A stretch of 64,000 bases of DNA from NCBI GenBank assembly GCA_021234155.1, contig JAJEKV010000063.1, positions 8,328,095 to 8,392,094 of the forward strand, read 5' to 3'. This stretch comes from Isoetes taiwanensis. Taxonomy: Eukaryota; Streptophyta; Lycopodiopsida; Isoetales; Isoetaceae. This document shows, piece by piece, positions 55,883 to 64,000 of the stretch. The translations under genes were made by a program, and so were the position numbers. Every line of letters begins with the position of its first letter. Within the stretch, counting starts at the first letter, position 1. The notes under the pieces were generated by a model, which worked only from the letters and a program-made list of their open reading frames with translations, was not told the origin of the DNA and ran no database searches.

Positions 55883-56851
55883 GTGCTTGGTGAAGGAGTA
55901 TTTGGAGAAACAAGAACAAGGCAAAAAAAGGTCGAGACTAGTGCATCCGTGAGATTCTTGGAAGAAGAAGCATTCCAGAAGCGAGTCATGGCAAGACAAA
56001 CTAGAGCTATGGTGAGAACAAGAAGGATGCAAGCTCAGTCGGTGCCAAGAGAAGGAAATTCAAAAAGAAGATCAAGCTTATCGGTAATAGCTCCTGCCCC
56101 CGGCAAAGATTTCGAGAGAAAAGATAAAGATTTGGATGACTTTGAATATATTCTTAAGAATTCTAAGGTAACTTTGGATTTATTGACTCTGTTGAGAATT
56201 GCTCCTAGCTATAGGCAGAAAGTGATCAACTCTAGTAATGTAGAAACAGTGTCTTTTGCTTCTGAAATTGTGCTGACTCAGGAAGAGGAAGACCCTGGTG
56301 CCTTTACATGTTCAGCAAAAATTGGTACTCATCAACTTCCTAGAGTTTTATTAGATGGTGGTTCTTCTTTGAATGTGATGCCTCAGCATATAATGCAAAA
56401 ATGTGGATTGAAGATCACAAAACCTTCACCAATGGTGTTGAGATCATTTTCTAATGCTAAAATCATGCCTTTAGGTGTTGTTACAGTTGTACCAGTGGAA
56501 ACTGAAGGGATTGTGGTTCAAGCTAGTTTTTTTGTAGTTGCTTTCGAGTTTGGCAACAGCACTACTGACATCTATGACTTGTTACTTGGCAGGAGATGGA
56601 TGTCTACAGTTGATGCCAGACCTGTATGGTCAAAAGGAGAGTGTACCATATCTGATGGAGTTAAAAGGACAACCCTCTACAACAAGTCAGGGAGTACTAA
56701 TATCTGTAGTTTTTTGGAAGAAGAAATGCTTGAACAAAGCACCATGGGATTCTACAAACTACCTCTAGCCATGGATCTCCTGGATGAGTTGGTACCCTCT
56801 TACTCTTCTAACTTCGGTAGATCACAAGAATTCGGTGTCATCCGGGTTTGA
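55883..56851 (+). CDS. Retropepsin region, open frame of 322 residues
   Basis: The frame has no good start at its left edge, so it is taken as the continuation of gag-pol. A basic segment is followed by FERKDKDLDDFEYILKN and RVLLDGGSSLNVMP. In the latter, D-G-G-S is the retropepsin active-site loop with its Asp intact. FGNSTTDIYDLLLGRRWM is the late flap region (LLGR.W). The protease lies in the middle third, at about residues 145-245. It would cut the polyprotein. The frame closes at 56851 just as the next domain begins in a different frame. Confidence 0.85.
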   Translation: MLGEGVFGETRTRQKKVETSASVRFLEEEAFQKRVMARQTRAMVRTRRMQAQSVPREGNSKRRSSLSVIAPAPGKDFERKDKDLDDFEYILKNSKVTLDLLTLLRIAPSYRQKVINSSNVETVSFASEIVLTQEEEDPGAFTCSAKIGTHQLPRVLLDGGSSLNVMPQHIMQKCGLKITKPSPMVLRSFSNAKIMPLGVVTVVPVETEGIVVQASFFVVAFEFGNSTTDIYDLLLGRRWMSTVDARPVWSKGECTISDGVKRTTLYNKSGSTNICSFLEEEMLEQSTMGFYKLPLAMDLLDELVPSYSSNFGRSQEFGVIRV

Positions 56852-57245
56852 TGGTGGAATATCCGTTAAGCTAGGGGTGGCATCTTCTTCAGCTATAATC
56901 AAAGATTGTGCTAACAGATTGCTTTCAAAGGTTGGCAGGATACATGTTGGTATAACCTCCAATATGGCTGAGTACAGAGCCCTTTTGGCTGGCTTACGAG
57001 GAAGCTATTTCATTAGGGTCGACCGGGTAACCATTTATGGTGACTCTCAACTAATATGCAAAAGGTGTCAATGGTGAGTATCAAGCCAAGAACCAAGAAA
57101 TGCTATTGCTGAAAGAGGAAGCTTTGAGCTGGTTGAGCAAATTTAACAAATGGAGTTTGAATTACATACCAAGGGATGAGAATTGTGAAGCAGATGCCCT
57201 ATGCGTAAGTGTCTTTGCTAGATTACCTTCTTTGAAGGAGCTATC
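56830..57245 (+). pseudogene. Archaeal-type RNase H between protease and RT
   Basis: The frame from 56784 gives SSGFDGGISVKLGVASSS (first Asp), ITSNMAEYRALLAGL (Glu) and VTIYGDSQLICK (second Asp). After a one-base shift near 57070 it continues NGEYQAKNQEMLLLKEEA, KFNKWSLNYIPRDENCEADAL (last Asp). This is the RVT_3/RNase HI type known as the extra RNase H of Tat elements, not the gypsy RNase H. All four acidic residues are visible. It would degrade RNA in hybrids. In the Tat elements I know of, the extra domain lies after the gypsy RNase H; here it precedes RT. Confidence 0.8.
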
Positions 57246-58260
57246 AAAGAAGAAGAGTTGGAACATGAAGAGATTGCACAACTACATCCCATTCTGGTAA
57301 TAGATGCTCAGCAAGAAGCATCATTACAAGAATTCTTTGAAGAATGGAAAGATGTATTTGCATGGGATTACACAGAGTTGGTAGGTGTAAAGACTGAGAT
57401 ATGTGAATTTGAAATAAAGATGAAAGAAGGAACCAAACCTGTCATGCAAAAACTGAGAAAGATAAATAGATCTTTGCTAACTTTGATCAGAGAGGAATTA
57501 TTAAAGATGAAAGAAGCTGAAGTTATCACTGAGATAACCAACCCCTCGAAAGTGGTCATCATGCATAGTACCGTTGAAAAAAAAAGAACAAAACTATACG
57601 CATATGCATAGATTATAGAGACCTTAATAAGGCTACTATAAAAAGACCTGTTATCCACTTCCCTTTCTAGAAGAGGTGCTTCATGCAACCGCTTTGGTAA
57701 AGAGATTTATTCATTTCTAGATGGACTTTTCGTGGTTTTAATCAGATTAAAATCAAGGAAGCAGACCAAGCTAAGACCTCCTTCATAACCCCTTGGGGAA
57801 CCTTTGCCATGCAAAAAATGCCCTTTGGATTGATGAATGCATCTGCTACATTCCAAAGGGCTATGGATAAAATCTTTCAAAGCATGCCTCTTGATAAATT
57901 TAGGGTGTTTCTTGATGACCTTTGCCTAGGAACACTGATAGAGCAACACATGAAACTTCCGACTATGATTATGAGTCCGCGGCAGGGGAAAGTGGTGTAT
58001 GATTAAATCCAAAGAAGTGTATCTTTCTATGTTCAAAAGGTGAACTGTTAGGACATGAAGTATCTGCTCAAGGAATCAAAGTCTCAGAGGGTAAGATGGA
58101 AGCACTCAAGAGAGTAGTGCCACCTAAAACTCTGAGGCAAGTAAAGAGCTTTATGGGACTTACTAGTTTTTTAAGAATCTATGTACCTAATTTCTCACAT
58201 ATTATGGGTCCTATAGCAAATCTGACAAGAGTAGGCAAGTACAAACAAACATGAGAGCAA
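57246..58260 (+). pseudogene. Reverse transcriptase (frameshifted)
   Basis: The first frame (57258-57611) has EFFEEWKDVFAWDYTEL, KMKEGTKPVMQKLRKIN and REELLKMKEAEVITEI. After a shift in an A-run near 57580 comes ICIDYRDLNKATIKRP, then a stop. TFAMQKMPFGLMNASATFQR and FRVFLDDLCLG (the catalytic L-D-D box) follow in the frame 57809-58006. KGELLGHEVSAQGIKVSEGK and SFMGLTSFLRIYVPNFSHI form the end. Several motifs are clean, but no single frame spans the domain. Confidence 0.85.
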
Positions 58261-58840
58261 ACATATGGAAGTAAATTGGACACCCCAGTGCCAGTCGCTT
58301 TTGAGTTACTCATCACTCGAATTTCTCAATCAAAGCTTTAAAACCACCTGATCATAGTCTTCCTTTTAAAGCTTATATAAGTATCACTAACAAGGCTGTT
58401 GGCATTTCTCTACTGCTAGATCATGGCATAATAGCCTTTACAAGCAAGATATGGTCAGACACAGAAATGAGATATGCTAGATTGGAAAAAAGTGCTGCAG
58501 GAATAATGTGGTTCCTACAAAGACTTGGACATATTGTCCAACACAATGAGGTAAAGGTGCTCATGCACCAAAATCCCCTTCCATTATTATTTCAGAAAAG
58601 TCAAAGCAAAGCCAAATTATGCGGTGGGCCCGCAAAATTCAAGATTATAATCTTAGTGTCAAAACAACAAAACCATTAAGAGCCCTAGTGATTATCTTAC
58701 GTAGAGAGCTTTTTGAATTTGAGGATTTTGAAGGATTGCAGGACATGGAAACACCTCGAGACCGGAGACTCCACCAACCTTGTTTTGTCTAGCAAGATGA
58801 ATGAGGATTGGCAATTTGACCTTATTGAATTTCTGAATGG
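58261..58840 (+). pseudogene. Gypsy RNase H, strongly decayed
   Basis: Only RYARLEKSAAGIMWFLQRLGHI and VKVLMHQNPLPLLFQ (58467-58679) keep the pattern of the gypsy RNase H (Y-S/A-x-x-E...A...R-H). Before them, stops interrupt the expected D-A-S region. In Tat elements this domain is often degenerate because the archaeal-type one replaces its activity. Confidence 0.6.
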
Positions 58841-58857
58841 AGAGAGCTGCCTAAAAC

Positions 58858-59718
58858 ATGGATACTAAGCAAACCGTAAGATTTAGAACTAAAGCTAAAA
58901 CATTCAAGATGGTAGGAAATGTGTTGTGCAAGATTGATTATAATGGAGTGCTGTTGAGATGTGTCAACAGATCTGAAGCTGAGCTGATTGTGGAAGCATG
59001 TCATGAAGGCATTTGTGATAGGCATTTTGCAGCTGAAACCACTGCAAAGAAGATCATCAGGTCAGGCTACTTCTGGCCAAGTTTGTTCAAAGATTGTTAT
59101 GAGACAATCAAAAGATGCCATAAATGTCAAATTCATGGTAGAAGAATCCTTCAACCTGCTGCTCTTACTGGTATTGTATCTCCTGGTCCTTTTCAAATTT
59201 GGGGATTGGATTTTATAGGGCCTATATTTCCTGAATCTCAAGGTAGGCATGAATACATCCTAGTTGCTACAGATTATTTTACTAAATGGGTGGAAGCAAC
59301 TCCACTGAGACAGGCAAATGCTCTGACAACTGCAAGATTTTTACATGAGCACATATGCACCAGGTTTGGCATTCCTTTCAAAATTGTATCTGATAGGGGA
59401 ACACAGTTCATAAATGATGTCATTAGTAATTTACTGAAAGCATTAAAGGTCAAACATGTGAAAAGTTCTGCCTATTATCCTCAAGGCAATGGGCAAGCTG
59501 AATCAACAAACAAAGTGTTGAAGAGCATCCTAAAAAGAACAGTTGAAGTTCATAAAAAAGATTGGCATGTTAAACTGCATGATGCATTGTGGGCATATAG
59601 GACCACTGTAAAAAATGCTACTAACCATGCACCTTTAGCCTTGTCTATGGTATTGAAGCCGTGGTCCCAGTTGAACTGGAATTGCCATCACTTTCAGGTT
59701 GGCAATGAAGATCCGTGA
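58858..59718 (+). CDS. Integrase, catalytic core intact
   Basis: A 286-residue open frame begins at an ATG at 58858, though it is naturally part of pol. The zinc-binding start is HEGICDRHF followed by YFWPSLFKDC and CHKCQIHG. The core has FQIWGLDFIGP (first Asp), IVSDRGTQFIND (second Asp) and YYPQGNGQAESTNKVLK (Glu), the complete D,D-35-E triad. DALWAYRTTVKNATNHAPL follows. The frame is lost at 59718, and the C-terminal module reappears at about 59830-60060 with KFDGLWEGPFKIHAI (GPF motif). This is the best-preserved enzyme in the window. Confidence 0.92.
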   Translation: MDTKQTVRFRTKAKTFKMVGNVLCKIDYNGVLLRCVNRSEAELIVEACHEGICDRHFAAETTAKKIIRSGYFWPSLFKDCYETIKRCHKCQIHGRRILQPAALTGIVSPGPFQIWGLDFIGPIFPESQGRHEYILVATDYFTKWVEATPLRQANALTTARFLHEHICTRFGIPFKIVSDRGTQFINDVISNLLKALKVKHVKSSAYYPQGNGQAESTNKVLKSILKRTVEVHKKDWHVKLHDALWAYRTTVKNATNHAPLALSMVLKPWSQLNWNCHHFQVGNEDP

Positions 59719-60083
59719 TGCAAAGAGAGGATGCTTACAAAGACAGTATGAGAAGTTGCCGATGCTTGAAGAAGAGAGGCCGGAAGTCGAGAATGTGAAC
59801 CCCGAGGAAAAAAGCTAAGGATGTAGCAGCTTTCAAAGCTGCACACACAAGTTACAAGGGAATTTCAAAGTAAATGAATTGGTGCTCAAGTGGAATAAAG
59901 CAAAGGAAGATTCAAAGTAAATTTGATGGCCTATGGGAAGGCCCTTTCAAGATCCATGCAATTGCAGTGCACGAAGTTCTTATCTTTTGCAAGAAATTGG
60001 TACAGGGGAGATTGCTAGCTAATCCTATAAACACATTGCACTTGAAAAGGTGCGGGAACAAAGATGTCCACGATCTTATTTGA
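59719..60083 (+). pseudogene. Integrase C-terminal module (frameshifted)
   Basis: After frame loss the text KVNELVLKW appears in one frame, and SKFDGLWEGPFKIHAIAV with PINTLHLKRC in the frame 59874-60083. It corresponds to the G-D-L-V-L and G-P-F part at the end of gypsy integrases. No chromodomain is visible. Confidence 0.7.
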
Positions 60084-60831
60084 ATAAACATGTTGTAGTG
60101 CTTTTAGTTAGGAACTATATGATAATTCTCAGCAATAGTTGTCAGAGTCTTTGTTAGTATTTCAAGTTTAAAATGATAAAAGACATAAAAAGGAGAAAAG
60201 AAAGAAAATCAAACAAAACATAGAGTTCTAAGTAAAGTAGGTTTTGTTATTTAACAGTTTGCACTTTCAGAGAGAAGATGGTTGTTGTTTAAGGCCGATT
60301 TCAAACAAATGTTTGCCGGTGAAAGCAAGAATTCATCTTGTTGATGCTAACATTTTGCACCACTTGCCAGATCCATCAGACTGATCAAACTCATCAGGAT
60401 GTAACTTAGCCTGCATATACATGAGACTTGTATTCTTTTCAAATGCAGATTCCTATCAAGCAGCTATGCATCCATGGAGAAAAGCTGTTGCAGAAGATAC
60501 TAACAGTTTTTTAAGTGTCATTCCAGGCTCATTTGTTTTCCTTCCATGTCCATCTGATCACTATAGCCTGGAACATATGACCATTGCTTCCAAATCTTCT
60601 CAAGCTGCTACCAAAAGTTGCCTCCCATAGTCACTCACGTAAAGGCAACTCAGAGAGACAAGTTCAAACAAAACAAGAAGAACACTGCTGCTGATCATGT
60701 CAATTATTCCAACAGTTTACAAGACCACTGTCGATCAGATATTCATATCCATAGTCAAATTTTCTAACTGAATGTCACAGGCTGAGGGGACCAGCCACAT
60801 CCTCTCCTTTGTTTAGCATCATGTTGCCTGG
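60084..60831 (+). other. 3' untranslated region of the Tat-like element
   Basis: No conserved frame is visible. GCTGAGGGGA at 60781-60790 is the only purine-rich candidate for plus-strand priming. It lies about 40 bp before the LTR rather than next to it, which is unusual. Confidence 0.5.
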
Positions 60832-63240
60832 CTATAGCAGGCAACATGTACAAGGATCCTGAGCAATATCACAGGCAAACAACTTGAAGACCAAGAGTCT
60901 TGAGACCAAAAGACTTGAAGACTAGGATGCTGATGAAGAACCCAAAGGATGACTTTAAGTCAAGACACAAGTTCACAACTCAAACTCCAAGGATTGAATG
61001 CATTTTCTAGCTCAAGGCACTTATGAGGTTTGGAAGACCCCGTGAAGATGGCAAGCTATGATATGGTATTTATCCTTCTCATATTGTGAAAATTCTCTAT
61101 TTGCCTTTTGCACCATCATACCATCATCCTTATCCTATTTTTCACCCTCATTGCCTTTTCACATCCTATACCATCATGCTTTTTATGTATAACCATTTGT
61201 TTCATAGTTGACCTACCATGACCTAGGGCACATTTCCCAAGGAAGTTGTCGATCTAAAAGTTGCCTAGCATCGAACTCTATATCACCATGCTCATCTCAT
61301 GCCTTACTATTCCATTGTCACACACTTCATACCAAGTAGCTAAAAAGAAAACATATGTGCTAAGCACAAAAAATACAAAACACAAAGATGCCTAGTCACT
61401 ATCTCCAAGTGACATGGCATGATGACTAGATGTACATGTCATCACCTCCAAAGCTACTTTGGTCCACTCATCATTTGCTACCTTCATGTCTCATTCATCA
61501 TGTTGCCACCTAAGCACCAAATTTCCACATCATCACATCACTCCACATCATCAAAAGATGACTAGGCGAGTTTTAACCAAACTCAAAAAAACTGGTCAAC
61601 CAAATGATCAAATTACCTTGGGAAGTGAACCTACTAGCCTTGTTTACCCTAGTTGACCTATTTTCTATCCTTCCACTACATTTTCACCTATTGCCACCTC
61701 ATCATCCATTTGGGCAAAATACCTTGTTTGACCAACACATATCACATTGACCTTGCCCAGTCATTCATCTTTTTTCAAAATATTATTTTTCCAAAATTTG
61801 TCCTTGCCATCTTGAAGCTCCCTTGAAAGTATGCCACCTGGCACAAAAAATCTCAAAAAAAAGACCCTATATAGACCTTCAAATTTCATTTCTTGGGAAC
61901 CGTGCCCCATGCCAAAAAATGCAAAAATTTTCCTATTCTACCCCCCATCTATCTACCCTCTTATCCTCTCGGCCAAGTGGCGTCCCCCGGCATGCCAAGT
62001 CGAAACACGAAAGCCGAAGCTTGGCGTGGGAGGAGACCACGTAATCAAGAAAATAGAATGTGGATCTCTATTTATACCTAGGCCCACTTTTTGATCTCGG
62101 CCTGTGGGATATATCATGTCGAACCCTAAAATTTGAATTTGCCAAGAAACCTCCTTTCTGTTGGGACAAACGGGGTGATCATTGCATTTGTTGGCCGGTT
62201 TTGTCCTATTCCACTGAAAGAACAGCCCAATTAAACCAAGACCGTAGCATTGATTGCGAAATTGCCAAGATCCGACCAAGACGGGGATTTTAAAAAGGGG
62301 TTTGTTCCATCAATTTTTTTTCGAGGGCGATAAGCGGATTTGAAGACCAGGAACGTGGAGTCGTGACGTCTACAGAGCTTGCATAAGATCCTCCTGCTTC
62401 GGAAATCAAAATCTGAGGCATTTGTGATGAAATATCCTTGAAATTCTTGAAACTTGAAATTTATTTTGTGATTGAGTTATTCTCGGGTGATCCAGTCGGG
62501 CATTCTTGAATACCTCGTGTTGTGAATTTACTGTTTTGACTTAATGAAAATCGGAATTTGGGAAAAGATTGTGTGAGATTGTGATTAAACTCATTTTACT
62601 TTGCATTGTTATTAAGCACAAAAGAAGTTAGCAAAATACTATTGGTGTTTGAACAATTAGGAGCATCAGTAGTGAGTGTTCAGAGTAGAAAAAACGTAAA
62701 AAATATTATTGACAATCAGAGTGCAAAAACTGTTACAGACATTGTCATTGTGACTCTGGCAGTACATGTTACAGCAAGAATCTAAGCTCTGTTTGGACTA
62801 AATGAGCATATGCACGTGACCTACAGGAGCATACCTAGGTGTGGGAATTGGTTTCTGCCACAAAAGATCATTGTCTAGCATTTGGCAGAATCGAGCTCAC
62901 TGCCCAGGCCATTGACCAAAAATTGACCCAGTCAGGAATTTGATTTGTGAGAAATCTGTGAGCATTTATACTGTAGACCTTTCACAACAGTTTTCTGGAG
63001 TTGGCTAGCACACTCTGGTAAAGATTCTAAGTGCTTTTGAAGTAGATGCATGGTGTGGTGAATGTCTGAGTGCTGCTAGTTTTTTTTTGCTTTAGGGACT
63101 CTAGCTGATTTGAGATTTCCTTGCAAATTCAGAGTTTCTTTTGCAGTGCAGATTGATCACCTCAAGTGATCTGGAGGTCCTGACCATCAAAACACACTTG
63201 TAAGGCCCCAGTTGGAGACCACCCAGGATAATCTCCAACA
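60832..63240 (+). repeat. 3' LTR (2409 bp)
   Basis: It is near-identical to 52401-54822. Visible differences are few substitutions and about a dozen indels of 1-5 bases, several of them in CT/TG-rich contexts (for example AGCTCTGAAGG versus AGCTCAAGG). Confidence 0.95.
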
Positions 63241-63245
63241 CCGTG

Positions 63246-64000
63246 GACGTAAAAATTCTTATCTTATCTTATCTTAAAATTCTCTCACAATATTGCACGA
63301 AACAATTGATAACCTATTCATAGCTAGAAATATATCATGCATAGTCATACTTGATGAGGAATATATGAATGGCGCAAAACAATTGTGTAAGCTATTTGTA
63401 GCTAAAAATATGTCATTTATAGTAATCCTTAACAAGGAATATTTGAAGAAGCTTTTTATTATATGACATATCTTATTTATTAGGTTATCTTAAACATCTC
63501 ATGTATAGTAATACTTGACGAGGAATATCTGAACAAGCATTCTATTATATGAGATATCTTAATTTGATGTGGGACATGCACTGCATCAAATGAGCATGTT
63601 CAAATTGGTATGGAATCCAAGATAACGTAATCAAGCCTATCTCAATGACCACATACAATAGAATAGAATAGAATAGTTTTTTAAGTGTATCTCCTCTAGA
63701 ATTTGGACGATGTTGAACCCTCGCCCAAACCTCATGCATTATGAGCGTACCTAGCTTTCTAAAATAGCAAGAAAAAAATACTATAAGATGGAATGTCAGA
63801 AAAAAATATTGATATTGACAAGGACTGAAGAGGAATCCAAGGCTATCCATTGTTTATTTTCTCTGATATTGTATATTATGCTATGTATTCACCTTCTCAG
63901 ATTCATATACAACACAATTCAATCAAAATCCATGTCATTTGGTATCCCTTTGGCTTTACATATTGTTGCTAAATTTGTGCATTCTATCTAAAATCACCAT
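63246..64000. other. AT-rich DNA with degenerate repeats
   Basis: TCTTA pentamers occur at 63258-63276. A degenerate unit of about 80 bp (ATAGTCATACTTGATGAGGA-like, followed by GAATATNTGAA) recurs near 63340, 63419 and 63503. ATAGA pentamers lie at 63657-63675. No gene is supported in the remaining sequence. Confidence 0.55.

Larger units (their letters stand above)
52396..63245 (+). mobile_element. Tat-like Ty3/gypsy element, 10.84 kb, CCGTG target duplication
   Basis: The element is 52401-63240, with CCGTG at 52396-52400 and 63241-63245. LTRs of 2422 and 2409 bp are nearly identical, so insertion was recent. The order is LTR, Gln-type primer site, gag, protease, archaeal-type RNase H, RT, worn gypsy RNase H, integrase, 0.7 kb 3' region, LTR. 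RT before integrase and the added RNase H place it in the Tat lineage. Gag and RT are frameshifted in spite of the young LTRs, so it was perhaps moved by a helper or carries consensus errors. Confidence 0.95.

Overview
The window reads as repeat-dense nuclear DNA of a large plant genome. Almost everything recognisable is retrotransposon sequence: Ty1/copia and Ty3/gypsy LTR elements, a large non-coding LTR element, a small gag-only LTR element, LINE fragments and poly(A)-tailed retroposons. A few decayed gene pieces with plant-style introns sit between them. A perforin-like (MACPF) coding region with a cysteine-rich tail, of a kind known from ferns and mosses, together with the plant-type elements, makes a non-seed vascular plant such as a fern my best guess. 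That is inference, not proof.

Layout. 1-10019: one LTR element without recognisable gag-pol (LARD type), with 5' LTR (cut by the window edge), PBS, about 6.6 kb non-coding interior, PPT and 3' LTR. 10420-14671: a minus-strand Ty1/copia element with CGAGC target duplication, internally deleted and frameshifted. 14.7-20.4 kb: gene-poor DNA with the MACPF-like region (16345-17722, one in-frame stop), a retroposon with doubled poly(A) and a piece of mitochondrial-type LSU rRNA. 20.5-22.1 kb: a BRO1-domain gene fragment (minus) and an ARL2 small-GTPase fragment (plus). 23712-24398: a 5'-truncated retroposon with a target duplication. 25.0-26.2 kb: a roughly 0.6 kb tandem duplication.

27.1-47.1 kb is a nested complex. 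A plus-strand LINE ORF1-like sequence (27521-28102 and 39555-40587) is split by an 11.45 kb minus-strand Ty3/gypsy element (28103-39554, target duplication CTCTT). To its right lies a minus-strand LINE (RT and zf-RVT remains, 45875 to about 41060), itself split by a 2.2 kb gag-only LTR element (41791-44027, target duplication ATGGC). A roughly 0.97 kb block is duplicated at 40711-41680 and 46109-47077. 47.1-52.4 kb is mostly uninterpretable, with an L1-ORF1p-like fragment near 52.1 kb. 52401-63240 is a plus-strand Tat-like Ty3/gypsy element (target duplication CCGTG) with near-identical 2.4 kb LTRs. It has an extra archaeal-type RNase H placed between protease and reverse transcriptase, and an intact-looking integrase core. 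The last 0.75 kb holds degenerate short repeats.

The genes do not form a pathway. The window is a record of successive insertions. Five complete insertions carry target duplications that can be read directly, which fixes their boundaries and nesting order. Many frameshifts and small indels occur even between LTR pairs, so consensus errors in the assembly must be considered before any single break is taken as real.
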